Source: Ruania rhizosphaerae (GTDB lineage Bacteria; Actinomycetota; Actinomycetes; Actinomycetales; Beutenbergiaceae). Taken from it: a stretch of DNA of 64,000 nt. The stretch lies in assembly GCF_009805705.1 (NCBI RefSeq), contig NZ_VSMB01000010.1:1-64000 (forward strand), given 5' to 3'. Made by a program: the position numbers and the translations under genes. This document shows positions 50,534 to 59,539 of the stretch, one piece after another. The notes beneath the pieces are model-generated. The model saw only the letters and a list, made by a program, of their open reading frames with translations, ran no database searches and was not told where the DNA came from. Within the stretch, counting starts at the first letter, position 1. Each line of letters begins with the position of its first letter.

Positions 50534-52560
50534 GCGCCTCACGTCGAGCATTCCTCGGCCTGGCTGCCGGTACGACGGCGGCCCTCGCCACTGGTTCCTC
50601 CGCTGCCCTGGGGCTTGCCCCAGCTCATGCGATGCCCCCTGGCGCTCGCAGCCCCGGCGGCACCGCGCGCCTGACGAACCTGGACCACCTGCGATTCCTG
50701 CTTGACGAGGTGCCTTTGCCCGAGCTGGAGCACCACCGTACCTACGACCAGGGCAGCCTCGGTCTCGCCCCGTGGACCTATGCAGACTTCGACGGCGAGA
50801 CGTTCACTCGCGTCGGCGGCGGCTCCCTCGACCCCGCCACCGGGCACTGGACCCAAGGTGCGTACAACGTCGACGACATCGCCCGTGCCGCCGTCGTGTT
50901 CCTGCGCGACTGGCAGACCAGCGGTGATCCACGCAGCCGGGAGGCCGCCGTCGGGACCCTGCGCACCCTCGCCTACCTGCAGAACGACTCCGGACCCGAC
51001 GCCGGTCGGGTCGTCCTCTGGCAGCAGAGCGACGGCACGCTGAACCCGAGCGCCGAACCGGTAGAGCTCCCGGATCCGTCAGACTCGGCCGAGTCCTACT
51101 GGCTCGCCCGTGCCGTGTGGGCGTTCGGCGAGGGCTATGCCGTGTTTGCAGGCTCGGGAGTGGAGTTCGTAGCGTTCGCCGGATTCCTCCGCGATCGGCT
51201 GCACCTGGCTCTGACGGCACTGGGCGAGGAGTCGCTCGCCCGGGTCGGCGACCTGGTGCGAAGTGACAGCGTGGAACTGCCCGACTGGCTCATCGCCGGC
51301 GGAGCGGACGCCACCGCCGAGGCCGTGCTTGGGCTCGCCGCCGCGAATGAAGCAGACCCCGATGACGCCGTGGTGGCCGACGCGCTGCGCGCCTACGCCG
51401 AGGGCATCGCCCGGATGGGCACCGGCACAGACGTGTGGCCATTCGGTGCCGTACTGCCATGGACCGGTTCGCTCGGGTTCTGGCACGGGTGGGGAGCAGC
51501 CACCCCTGAGGCGCTCGCCCGCGCCGGCGCCGTGCTCGGCCGCCCGGACCTGGTGGAGGTGGCAGTCGCTGATGCCGGATCCTTCACCCCACTGCTGCTC
51601 GCCACCGGGGGACCGGTGAACGCCTGGGCGCCCACTCCCGCTGAGGCGCAGATCGCCTACGGCGTGCACGGCCGGGCGGCGGCTGCGCTTGCAGTCTCGG
51701 AGGCAACCGGAGGCCCCGGGCTCGCCGAGGTGGCGGCGCTCGCGGCCGGCTGGTTCTTCGGTGCCAACCCGGCCGGTGAGCCGGTGTACGACCCGGCCAC
51801 GGGTGTGACGGTGGACGGGATCGAACCGGACGGGCGGATCAACCGCAACAGCGGGGCTGAGTCCACCATTCACGCCCTGCTCACCATGCTGCTGCTGGAC
51901 GAGCGTCCTGAGGTGGCGGCCATCGCGCGGTCCATGACCGGCATCGAGTCCACCCATGGGGTCAGCATGGTGGAGGCCGAGGCGGCAACGCTGAGCGCCG
52001 GGTGCGTGGTGGAGCTCCCCGATAGCGGTGCATGGACCGGAGAGGGCAACCTGTCCGGTGGTGCGTACGTGAGCGTGCCGGCGGGGGAGTGGGTCGAGTT
52101 CGAGCTCGACCTCCCGGGCGATGCCGAACTGCACCCGATCGTGTGGCAGCGTGCCGAGGAGGCTGGACATGGTCAGTGGGAGATCGTCGACGGTCCCGTT
52201 CTCGGATCCACACCAGCCGGCGGTCTCGGCGCCGCCGGCTTGACTGAGGCGCCTGGCGCGCTCCGACCGCTCCCGCTGGAGCGTCCGCTACCGGCTGGGC
52301 GGATGCGGGTGCGGTGCACCAGCACTGGCGACCTGCGCCTGGACGGGGTGCTGATGCGGCCGGTCGTGGCCAGTGCTGTGTACCGCACCGAGACCGGGGA
52401 GGCAGCGCTGTACGTCAACGCCTCCGATCGCACGCTGCTCACCGAGGCGCTCGCCGACGGCAGCGGCCGCACCTTCACCGTGCGAGGGGCCCAGCGCGGG
52501 CAGGCTCGTGCCGGACGTCGCGTGCGCATCGCCGGTGGCGGGTTTGCCACCACCCGATAG
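50530..52560 (+). CDS. exported six-hairpin (alpha/alpha barrel) glycosidase-like protein
   Basis: This 676-residue protein has a twin-arginine signal peptide (SRRAFLGLAAG, cleavage near APAHA). A helical region (about 45-465) resembles six-hairpin glycosidases: AYNVDDIARAAVVFLRDWQT, SAESYWLARAVWAFGEGYAV, GWFFGANPAGEPVYDPATG and NRNSGAESTIHALLTMLLL. A C-terminal beta-rich segment, possibly carbohydrate-binding, follows (about 480-676). I cannot assign a GH family. Co-translation with GH130 and the sugar importer suggests that it releases the oligosaccharide outside the cell. Confidence 0.75.
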   Translation: MSASRRAFLGLAAGTTAALATGSSAALGLAPAHAMPPGARSPGGTARLTNLDHLRFLLDEVPLPELEHHRTYDQGSLGLAPWTYADFDGETFTRVGGGSLDPATGHWTQGAYNVDDIARAAVVFLRDWQTSGDPRSREAAVGTLRTLAYLQNDSGPDAGRVVLWQQSDGTLNPSAEPVELPDPSDSAESYWLARAVWAFGEGYAVFAGSGVEFVAFAGFLRDRLHLALTALGEESLARVGDLVRSDSVELPDWLIAGGADATAEAVLGLAAANEADPDDAVVADALRAYAEGIARMGTGTDVWPFGAVLPWTGSLGFWHGWGAATPEALARAGAVLGRPDLVEVAVADAGSFTPLLLATGGPVNAWAPTPAEAQIAYGVHGRAAAALAVSEATGGPGLAEVAALAAGWFFGANPAGEPVYDPATGVTVDGIEPDGRINRNSGAESTIHALLTMLLLDERPEVAAIARSMTGIESTHGVSMVEAEAATLSAGCVVELPDSGAWTGEGNLSGGAYVSVPAGEWVEFELDLPGDAELHPIVWQRAEEAGHGQWEIVDGPVLGSTPAGGLGAAGLTEAPGALRPLPLERPLPAGRMRVRCTSTGDLRLDGVLMRPVVASAVYRTETGEAALYVNASDRTLLTEALADGSGRTFTVRGAQRGQARAGRRVRIAGGGFATTR

Positions 52561-52575
52561 GGGCACCGAACGCAC

Positions 52576-52610
52576 CAGGGCCCCGCAGGAACGAATCCTG
52601 CGGGGCCCTG
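52576..52610 (+). terminator. strong terminator of the GH130 operon
   Basis: A perfect 15-bp stem (CAGGGCCCCGCAGGA / TCCTGCGGGGCCCTG) with an ACGAA loop is followed by ACTCTTCTTC. It begins 15 nt after the last stop codon of the operon. Confidence 0.85.
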
Positions 52611-52667
52611 ACTCTTCTTCAGCGCGTCAGCGCCAGCCGCCACCACCGAACGACTGGCGCGACCGCG

Positions 52668-52919
52668 TCAGCTGGCTCGGATGTAGTCGGCGTTCTCCTT
52701 CTGCGGGGTGGCGCCAGGGCTGCCATCAGTAGCAGTGCCCTTGGGAGCAACGGTGTCCATGGCAGCAGAAAGGCGGCCGGTGGACCGACCGCCTCGGGTG
52801 AGTTGCGCGATGATCTGCCGGATCCTCAGCTCCCGCAGGATGGTCCTGCGGTGGGTGAGTTCGGCGAGCCGCTGCCTGTGCTCGAGGCGGTGTATCTCGT
52901 AGACGACGATCGGGTGCAT
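52668..52919 (-). CDS. small hypothetical protein, 83 residues
   Basis: The protein begins MHPIVVYEIHRLEHRQRLAE, a short amphipathic, Arg-rich helical segment (about 8-45) seen at the start of many small uncharacterised actinobacterial proteins. A Thr/Gly-rich tail to about 83 follows. There is no signal peptide or membrane helix. ATG 52919 has AGGA upstream; a longer in-frame start exists but adds low-quality sequence. It lies downstream of the DUF998 gene on the same strand. The function is unknown. Confidence 0.55.
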   Translation of the reverse strand: MHPIVVYEIHRLEHRQRLAELTHRRTILRELRIRQIIAQLTRGGRSTGRLSAAMDTVAPKGTATDGSPGATPQKENADYIRAS

Positions 52920-53025
52920 GAGTGGATCCTGCTTTCGGCGGTGGTGTGGGCGTACCCGGCTGGGCACGGTGACCACCCTGGCAGGGGGCATGTCTCCTGG
53001 TCACGGCATTTTCCGCCGTCAGCGA

Positions 53026-53619
53026 TCAGGAACTTGCGGCCAGCAGCACCGCCACCCATGACCACCCGAGGAGGATGGTCAGGCGCTGCCACAGCCCGGC
53101 GTGCGGCGAATCCCGTTCCCACGCCTGGCCGAAGACGAGGAACCCCGCCGTGGCGGCCGTGGCGGTTCCTGCCGAGTACAGCCGGAGCGGCCCGCCCAGC
53201 TCCGGCGTGAGGGCCGCGATCACCGCTGCGATGGGTACCGTGGCGAAAACCACCATTCCTGCATGATCGTGCAGTTGGTGGTGCCGCGAGAACGTCGAAG
53301 GATCTCCTGCAGGAGTGCCTGCCGGATATCCACGCATCGGATCCATCGTGAACACACCGGAGGCGACCAGCGCGAGCCCGAAGACTGCGATCGCCACGGT
53401 CAGCAGCACGTTCGCGCCGAGGAGTGCGAGGCTCCCGACGGCGACTCCCGCGCCACAGACGATGAAGCTCGCCTTCTGTATCCAGCCCCGTCGCCCCAGG
53501 GAAAGCGCGCTCACCGGGTGGTAGCGGGGGCGGTAGTCCGGTCGGGTCCACCCGTCGGCGGTGAAGACAATCATGAACAGCACAGCCGCGCTCGGGCCGA
53601 CCCATCCCCAGGCAGTCAC
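53026..53619 (-). CDS. DUF998 family membrane protein
   Basis: This 197-residue protein has about six membrane helices and resembles DUF998. The characteristic segment after TM1 is RYHPVSALSLGRRGWIQKAS, and later it has VFTMDPMRGYPAGTP and HDHAGMVVFATVP. The function of the family is unknown. GTG 53619 begins just after the stop of the upstream ABC permease (53625), so it is the third gene of an ATPase-permease-DUF998 transcription unit and may be an accessory of that exporter. Confidence 0.8.
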   Translation of the reverse strand: MTAWGWVGPSAAVLFMIVFTADGWTRPDYRPRYHPVSALSLGRRGWIQKASFIVCGAGVAVGSLALLGANVLLTVAIAVFGLALVASGVFTMDPMRGYPAGTPAGDPSTFSRHHQLHDHAGMVVFATVPIAAVIAALTPELGGPLRLYSAGTATAATAGFLVFGQAWERDSPHAGLWQRLTILLGWSWVAVLLAASS

Positions 53620-53624
53620 TGCGT

Positions 53625-54392
53625 CTACTCCCACCGGAACACGACGGCCGCCACTGCGAACCCGACGACGGCGGTCACCGTCATCCCGATCAGGGACGAG
53701 GCCTCGACGGAGGCGCCCACCCACGCCGCCCCGAGTCCCTGGACCGCCCCGCCGAAGGGCAGGGTCGTACCGATCGACGCCAACGGGTCGGGCAGCGTCG
53801 CCATGCCGCCGAACAAGCCGCCGAGTGCACCGACAGCGAAGAAGGCCACCAGCCCGATCGCCACCGCCGAGTTCGGCGTCGGAGCGAGTGCGGCCACCAT
53901 CATCCCGATCCCGTACATCGCCAGGCTCGCCAGGGCGAACACACCGACCGCGACCCCGAGATCCTCGGGTGGTCCAGCTCCGAAGCCCACCACGGCCACC
54001 GCGACAGCCAGGGTGAGGCCCAGGAGCGCCTGCACGATGCTCACCACCGTTTGCGCCACCAGCACCAGAGCTGGGGACGCCGGGGTGACCGCCAACCTCC
54101 GCAGGATGCCGGTCCGCCGGTAGTAGGCGAGGAAGCTGGGCATGTTCACGATCGCGATCATCGCGATCACGATCGTCAACGCCAGCGGCAGCACGAACAC
54201 CTCCAGCGCGGTGTGACCGTTCTGCACCACCTGCGAGGCGGCACTCGAGGCGCTCATCAGCAGGATCAGCAGCGGCAGTCCGAGTGGCACGATCAGGCCG
54301 GAAGTATCGCGCGCGACCATCTTGGCCTCACACACCACCAGCGTGCGCCAGGCGCGTAGACCTGGACGCTGAGCCTGGATCTCCGTCGTCAT
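53625..54392 (-). CDS. ABC-2 type exporter permease
   Basis: This 255-residue permease has six helices: GLIVPLGLPLLILLMSASSA in TM1, VNMPSFLAYYRRTGILRRLA in the loop after TM2 (typical ABC-2 gate segment), and TLPFGGAVQGLGAAWVG near the end. ATG 54392 overlaps the ATPase stop (ATGA). It works with the ATPase at 54389-55126. The divergent kinase-regulator pair probably controls the unit. Confidence 0.88.
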   Translation of the reverse strand: MTTEIQAQRPGLRAWRTLVVCEAKMVARDTSGLIVPLGLPLLILLMSASSAASQVVQNGHTALEVFVLPLALTIVIAMIAIVNMPSFLAYYRRTGILRRLAVTPASPALVLVAQTVVSIVQALLGLTLAVAVAVVGFGAGPPEDLGVAVGVFALASLAMYGIGMMVAALAPTPNSAVAIGLVAFFAVGALGGLFGGMATLPDPLASIGTTLPFGGAVQGLGAAWVGASVEASSLIGMTVTAVVGFAVAAVVFRWE

Positions 54393-55126
54393 AGGACCTC
54401 CTCCGGTTCCTGCCCTGTGAGGGCCACGAAAGCCTCGTCGAGAGAGGAGGCTCCCGCTCGATCGGTCAGCCCGCTCGGCGTGTCGAGCGCTGCCACCTGC
54501 CCAGCAACGAACAGGGCCACCCGGTCGCAGAGGGCCTCCACCTCTTCCATGGCATGACTGACCAGCAGCACCGTCGCACCGCTGGACCGCAGGTTCTCGA
54601 TTGTCCGCCACATCTCACGCCTGGCGCGGGGATCCAGCCCTGTGGTCAGCTCGTCCAGGATGACCACTCGTGGCCTCCCGACCAGCGCGAGCGCGATCGA
54701 GAGCCGCTGCTGCTGCCCGCCGGAGAGTTTCTCGAACCGAGTGGTGACCTGCGAGGTCAGGCCGACCTGCTCGATCAGTTCGCCGGTCGGCACCGGGCGG
54801 GCGTACAGGCTCGCATACAGGTCGACCAGCTCGGAGACGGTCAGAGACCCGTGCAGTGCCGACGACTGCAGCTGGACGCCCAGCACCTGGCGGACCTTCC
54901 CACGGTCGGTAGCGGGGTCCAGTCCCAGCACGCGGACCTGACCCGCATCGGGCCGACGCAGCCCGGCGATCATCTCCACCGTGGTGGTCTTGCCGGCCCC
55001 GTTGGTCCCGAGGATGCCGAACACCTCGCCAGGGTGGACGCCCAGACTGATCCCGGCCACCGCCTCGGTGCTGCCGTAGCGTTTTCGTAGATCGATCGCC
55101 TCGATCGCCAGGTCGTGAGAAGCCAT
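54389..55126 (-). CDS. ABC exporter ATP-binding protein
   Basis: This 245-residue ATPase has Walker A GTNGAGKTTTVEM, signature LSGGQQQRLSIALAL, Walker B VVILDELTTGLDP (Leu-Thr in place of the usual Pro-Thr) and switch His in LLVSHAMEEVEALCDRV. It belongs to the CcmA/NatA-like ABC-2 group with drug or lipid export roles. It is the first gene of the minus-strand unit, divergent from the two-component genes with about 110 nt between. Confidence 0.9.
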   Translation of the reverse strand: MASHDLAIEAIDLRKRYGSTEAVAGISLGVHPGEVFGILGTNGAGKTTTVEMIAGLRRPDAGQVRVLGLDPATDRGKVRQVLGVQLQSSALHGSLTVSELVDLYASLYARPVPTGELIEQVGLTSQVTTRFEKLSGGQQQRLSIALALVGRPRVVILDELTTGLDPRARREMWRTIENLRSSGATVLLVSHAMEEVEALCDRVALFVAGQVAALDTPSGLTDRAGASSLDEAFVALTGQEPEEVL

Positions 55127-55236
55127 ATCTCGACGCTAGGCAGCCGGTCGCTCGTGCACAGGTGCCGGTGGTCACCACCTCGACCCATGACTTCTGGCAC
55201 GGGCGCCAGACTCGGGTGGGCCCGTACGCTGAAGGG

Positions 55237-56334
55237 ATGCGGCGGATGGGGTCGGACGAGTGGGCAGGCCTGGTGATGCTCGCGGTCGCCGTCGGCGTCT
55301 CGCTCCCGGCGCTGCTCGGTCTCGTGCCCACCGAGATCGGTCGCGGCCCGTGGATCGCCGTGCTGAGCGTGTTCGTGGTGTGTCTCCTGCTGGCGGTCCT
55401 CGCCGACGGCCGTCGAAGCCGGTATGCCGCACTCGCCGGAGCGGTGCTCAGTTCGTGGGCGCTCGTGCTGACCGTCCACGTCTCGGGGCTCCTGCCCGTG
55501 ATCCTCGTGGTGATGGCCGCCGTCAGTGCCTACCTGGTGCCGGTCCGGGCGGTCGCAGGCATCGTGGCAGGGAACACGGTGGTGCTCTGGCTCGCCCATC
55601 TGCCGGTGGAGACATTCGCCGAGCCGCTTGTCATGGTCGGCTTCTACCTGCTGATCCAGGTGGCCTCGGTGCTCAGCTCGCTCGCTCTCATCCGAGAGCA
55701 GCGGATGCGCCGCGACCTGGCACGCGCGCACGTCGAGTTGCAGGGTGCCAGCGTCTTGATGGAGCAGTCAGCCCGGTCCGCGGAGCGGTTGCGGATATCG
55801 CGGGACCTGCACGACCTCATCGGGCACCAGCTGACTGTGCTGACCCTCGAGCTGGAGGCCGCTCGCCACCGGGGCGCAGAACATGGGCGTGACCATATCG
55901 ACCGCGCGGACAGGGTAGCGCGCGACCTCCTCGCCGACGTGCGGCACACCGTCTCCGAGCTGCGGGCGCCTCCTGCCGACCTGACGGAGGCGGTGCGGCG
56001 CGTCCTCGAGGACATTCCCGGGTTGGAGGTCGAGCTCGACATGGAGCCGGAGGTGAGCCTCGACGAGGAGCGAAGCGCCGTGGTCCTGCGCGCAGTTCAG
56101 GAGATCGTCACCAACACTCTCCGGCACGCTGAGGCCCGCACCTTGACGATCCATGTCGCCCAGGATGGGCACGAGGTGGTCCTGACGGGATCCGACGACG
56201 GCCGTGGGGACGAGCGCCTCACCTGGGGCAACGGGCTGCGTGGGATGGCCGAACGACTGACCGACCTCGGCGGCCGTCTCGACGTCGATGGCAGCGGAGG
56301 GTTCACTGTCACCGTCCGGGTCCCGGCCGTATGA
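55237..56334 (+). CDS. sensor histidine kinase, NarL-partner (HisKA_3/DesK-like)
   Basis: This 365-residue kinase has about five to six N-terminal membrane helices (about 5-150), a short coiled coil, HisKA_3 with phospho-His in RISRDLHDLIGHQLTVLTLE, and an HATPase with EIVTNTLRHAEARTLTIHVA and GNGLRGMAERLTDLGG. ATG 55237 follows TACGCT (55225-55230) by 6 nt, so the mRNA is probably leaderless. It overlaps the regulator gene by 4 nt and is divergent from an ABC exporter it probably controls. Confidence 0.9.
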   Translation: MRRMGSDEWAGLVMLAVAVGVSLPALLGLVPTEIGRGPWIAVLSVFVVCLLLAVLADGRRSRYAALAGAVLSSWALVLTVHVSGLLPVILVVMAAVSAYLVPVRAVAGIVAGNTVVLWLAHLPVETFAEPLVMVGFYLLIQVASVLSSLALIREQRMRRDLARAHVELQGASVLMEQSARSAERLRISRDLHDLIGHQLTVLTLELEAARHRGAEHGRDHIDRADRVARDLLADVRHTVSELRAPPADLTEAVRRVLEDIPGLEVELDMEPEVSLDEERSAVVLRAVQEIVTNTLRHAEARTLTIHVAQDGHEVVLTGSDDGRGDERLTWGNGLRGMAERLTDLGGRLDVDGSGGFTVTVRVPAV

Positions 56335-56975
56335 CACGCGTGGTCGTGGTCGACGACCAGGCGCTGGTGCGCCAAGGCATCCGCACGTTGCTGACCATTG
56401 CCGAGGTCGACGTCGTCGGGGAGGCCGGCGACGGAGAACGTGCCGTGACAGTCGTGGCCGAGACGGCACCCGAGGTGGTGCTGCTCGACCTGCGGATGCC
56501 CGGCAAGGACGGCATCTGGGTGCTGGAGCAGCTGCGGGAACGTGGCCTGGACGTGCCGGTGCTGGTGCTGACCACCTTCGACGACGACGCCCTGGTGCTC
56601 CAGGCTCTCGGAGCCGGGGCGCGCGGCTATCTGCTCAAGGACGTCACCGTCGACCAGCTCACCCGTGCGGTGCGCACGTTGGCCGACGGCGGCACGCTGG
56701 TCTCCCCGTCACTGACCGACCGCCTGCTGCGGGCCATCCGCTCCGGGCCCGTGCCAGGGGGAGCCAGAGGCGCGGTCGTCGAGGACCTCACCCCGCGCGA
56801 ACAGGAGGTCCTACGGTTGGTGGCCGAGGGACACAGCAACCGTCAGATCGCGCAGACGCTTCACCTGGCCGAAGGGACGGTCAAGAACCACGTCTCGACC
56901 GTGCTGGTCAAACTCGGGGCCAGGGACCGCACGAACGCCGTCCTGCGGGCTCTGCACCACGGTCTTCTTGGTTAG
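56331..56975 (+). CDS. NarL/LuxR-family response regulator
   Basis: This 214-residue regulator has a receiver with [20 protein letters not shown], phospho-Asp in VVLLDLRMPGKDG, VLTTFDDDALV and YLLKDVTVDQL. A C-terminal LuxR HTH follows (LTPREQEVLRLVAEGHSNRQ, LHLAEGTVKNHVSTVLVKLG). It is the partner of the overlapping kinase and the likely activator of the divergent ABC-DUF998 operon. Confidence 0.93.
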   Translation: MTRVVVVDDQALVRQGIRTLLTIAEVDVVGEAGDGERAVTVVAETAPEVVLLDLRMPGKDGIWVLEQLRERGLDVPVLVLTTFDDDALVLQALGAGARGYLLKDVTVDQLTRAVRTLADGGTLVSPSLTDRLLRAIRSGPVPGGARGAVVEDLTPREQEVLRLVAEGHSNRQIAQTLHLAEGTVKNHVSTVLVKLGARDRTNAVLRALHHGLLG

Positions 56976-57066
56976 TCCTCCGGCGGGTGCGGTCCTCGCC
57001 GTGCGCCCGAGCCACTGGTCCAGGAGCCAGCTGAGCAGAGACGACGCCGTCATGTCGGCCGGCGTA

Positions 57067-57098
57067 CTCAGCCCACCCCGGGAGTGGGGAGGGTTGAG
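57067..57098. terminator. bidirectional terminator between response regulator and exporter genes
   Basis: CTCAGCCCACCCC (57067-57079) pairs with GGGGAGGGTTGAG (57086-57098) with one A-A mismatch and one G-U. The loop is GGGAGT. It lies in the convergent gap 56976-57116. Confidence 0.6.
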
Positions 57099-57116
57099 CA
57101 CACTGGGCTTGCGACG

Positions 57117-57968
57117 TCAGGACTTGCGGTTGTAGATGAACATTGAGATCGGTCCGAACACCGCCACCAGCACCACGCAGTAGATCAGCACGGTCATCAT
57201 CGAGCCCACATCATAGATACCCGACATCAGCTCGCGCACCGAGGTGACCACGACCGAGACCGGGTTGACGTCGACCACGGCCTCGAGCCAGCTCGGCATG
57301 GTCGTCGGGTTGACGAAGATGTTCGAGGCGAACGTCAAGGGCATCAAGATGAACATCGAGATCCCCATCGCTGCCTGCTCGCTGCGCACTGCGAGTGAGA
57401 CCACGGTCCAGATCCAGGAGACGCTGAAGGAGAACACCAACAACATCAGGAACGCCGCCAGCACACCGAGCAGACCTCCGTCGGGGCGGAAGCCCATCAC
57501 GAAGCCGACGATCAGGATGATCGCGCCGGCGAGGGTGTAGCGCACCTGGTCGCCGAGCAACGCGCCGACGAGCTGAGCAGGTCGCCAGGTCGGCAGGGAG
57601 CGGAACCGGTCGAAGACGCCCTTGGAGATGTCCTTGTTCAGCGTCAGCCCCGTGTACATCGTGATCATGATCAGCGTCTGCACGAAGATCCCCGGGATGA
57701 GCCACTGCACGTACTGATCCACGGACCCGGCGAGCGCACCGCCGAAGATGTACGTGAACATCACTGTCATCATGATCGGGAAGATCGTGACGTCGAAGAG
57801 CTGCTCCGGGACGTGCTTGATCTTCAGCAGCGCCCGCCAGCCATAGGTGAGTGACGCGCTGACCGGCCCGGACCGATGCGGTCGGTCCTGCTTGCTGACG
57901 AGGATCTTGCGGATCCGTTCCGGTTCGGCCGTTGTGGTGGGAGCCTGCGGCTGTGTGGTCGTGGTCAT
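57117..57968 (-). CDS. ABC-2 exporter permease, DrrB-like
   Basis: This 283-residue permease has a cytosolic Thr/Pro/Gln-rich start and six helices. DrrB-type signatures are FDVTIFPIMMTVMFTYIFGG, YVQWLIPGIFVQTLIMITMY, FDRFRSLPTWRPAQLVGALL and LTFASNIFVNPTTMPSWLEA. In the family it forms the channel for daunorubicin or other lipophilic compounds. ATG 57968 overlaps the DrrA-like stop by one base. A longer frame upstream is a shadow of the ATPase gene. Confidence 0.9.
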   Translation of the reverse strand: MTTTTQPQAPTTTAEPERIRKILVSKQDRPHRSGPVSASLTYGWRALLKIKHVPEQLFDVTIFPIMMTVMFTYIFGGALAGSVDQYVQWLIPGIFVQTLIMITMYTGLTLNKDISKGVFDRFRSLPTWRPAQLVGALLGDQVRYTLAGAIILIVGFVMGFRPDGGLLGVLAAFLMLLVFSFSVSWIWTVVSLAVRSEQAAMGISMFILMPLTFASNIFVNPTTMPSWLEAVVDVNPVSVVVTSVRELMSGIYDVGSMMTVLIYCVVLVAVFGPISMFIYNRKS

Positions 57969-58960
57969 CAGGCACTCACCTTCTGCTCGTCTGCGGCGTT
58001 CTCGGTGGTCTCGGACTCGACAGGTTGCCCGGTGAGGGCGAGGAACACTTCGTCCAGGCTCGGGTGCCCGAGCGCGAATGTCTCGATCTCGATGTCGGAA
58101 CTTTCCAACGCGTGCAGGGCATCGGCTGCGCGCGAACCGGCGTCCATCCGCAGCAGGAGCGCCGACGGATCGGACTCGCGGGTGACCTCGGCGTCGATGC
58201 TGCCGGAGAGAATCTCGGCTGCCTGCTCGCGCTGAGCTGGATCGGCCACGCGCACCTTCAGCGCACCTGAGCCGACTTGTGCCTTGAGCTGGCCGGGCGT
58301 GCCCTCCGCGATCACCCGGCCGTGGTCGATCACAGCCAACCGGTCGGCGAGCTGGTCGGCCTCCTCCAGATACTGCGTGGTCAACAACACCGTGGTTCCG
58401 GTGGCCACCAGCGTGCGGATGATGTCCCATACCTGGTTGCGGCTGCGCGGATCGATCCCGGTCGTGGGTTCGTCGAGGAACATCAGCTCGGGCGTGACGA
58501 GCAGGGAGCCGGCGATGTCGAGTCGGCGGCGCATCCCGCCCGAGTACTTCTTCACCTGCCGTGTGGCGGCATCGGCGAGGCCGAACGCTTCCAGCAGATC
58601 GAACCCGCGGCGGCGAGCCGCACGGGCCGAGAATCCGAGCAGCCTGCCGAGCAGCACCAGGTTCTCGATTCCGGTCAAGTCCTCGTCCAACGAGGCAAAC
58701 TGCCCGGTGAGAGCGATCTTCTCCCGGATTGTGGACCCTTCGGTGAAGACGTCGTGCCCGAGCACACTCGCTCGTCCGGCGTCCGGCCGCAGGAGGGTGG
58801 CAAGCATGCGGATGGCAGTCGTCTTCCCGGCACCATTGGGGCCGAGGACTCCGTAGACCCCACCGCGCGGGATCGACAGGTCGACCCCGTCGACGGCGAT
58901 GTTGTCGCCGAACTTCTTCACCAGACCCTCGGTCTGGATGGCCAGGTCGTGTGAACTCAC
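57968..58960 (-). CDS. ABC exporter ATPase, DrrA-like (daunorubicin-resistance type)
   Basis: This 330-residue ATPase has Walker [15 protein letters not shown], the DrrA-typical [20 protein letters not shown], signature [15 protein letters not shown], Walker [17 protein letters not shown] and [20 protein letters not shown]. The C-terminal extension (about 235-330) contains [14 protein letters not shown], the DrrA CREEM-like region. It partners the permease next to it. GTG 58960 has AAGGGA upstream. No antibiotic biosynthesis genes are present, so self-resistance is not implied. Confidence 0.92.
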   Translation of the reverse strand: MSSHDLAIQTEGLVKKFGDNIAVDGVDLSIPRGGVYGVLGPNGAGKTTAIRMLATLLRPDAGRASVLGHDVFTEGSTIREKIALTGQFASLDEDLTGIENLVLLGRLLGFSARAARRRGFDLLEAFGLADAATRQVKKYSGGMRRRLDIAGSLLVTPELMFLDEPTTGIDPRSRNQVWDIIRTLVATGTTVLLTTQYLEEADQLADRLAVIDHGRVIAEGTPGQLKAQVGSGALKVRVADPAQREQAAEILSGSIDAEVTRESDPSALLLRMDAGSRAADALHALESSDIEIETFALGHPSLDEVFLALTGQPVESETTENAADEQKVSA

Positions 58961-59056
58961 GCAGGGATCCCTTCCAGTACGTGACCGGTGGGCGCGCCAT
59001 CGAGACGGTTACAGAACTCGGGCGCGCACCATCGCGGTCTTCTGACCCTATGGTCT

Positions 59057-59076
59057 GACGGAATAGGCGCTCCGTC
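59057..59076. promoter_or_regulatory. GACGGA-n8-TCCGTC inverted repeat upstream of the DrrAB-like genes
   Basis: The arms are exact complements, about 100 nt upstream of the ATPase start. No regulator gene is adjacent. The surrounding gap 58961-59289 otherwise holds only an inverted repeat CGAATCCA/TGGATTCG (59202-59235) and no convincing gene. Confidence 0.35.
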
Positions 59077-59289
59077 CAGAGTTTTCTGACGTCGATTCAG
59101 CATGAGCCGGACTCTACGGGCGAGCACCGACATCGAACTCGCAGCCGGCCGCACCCCCAGCGATCGCCGGTCAAGGTCCGTTCGAATCCACGCACGGCCA
59201 TCGAATCCAATTGCAGCTTCCATGGGCTGGATTCGCGCGCAAGAGATGCTTTCGAATGCGCTCGAGGTGCCTCAGCGCTAGCGCGCATC

Positions 59290-59430
<141 letters not shown>

Positions 59431-59539
59431 GTCCGCCTAGGATATCGAGGTACGGGGTCCCTCGATATCCACCGACCCCGCGGCGCGCCCGCCCGGCGCG
59501 CGAGTTGGCCCACGACCGAGGAGACGGCAGGCTAGGCAC

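Noticed and set aside
57117-59000. A 627-codon minus-strand frame joining upstream sequence to the DrrB-like permease
   Set aside because: Its N-terminal part is an alternate frame of the DrrA-like ATPase, whose own frame has all ABC motifs; the permease starts at 57968.
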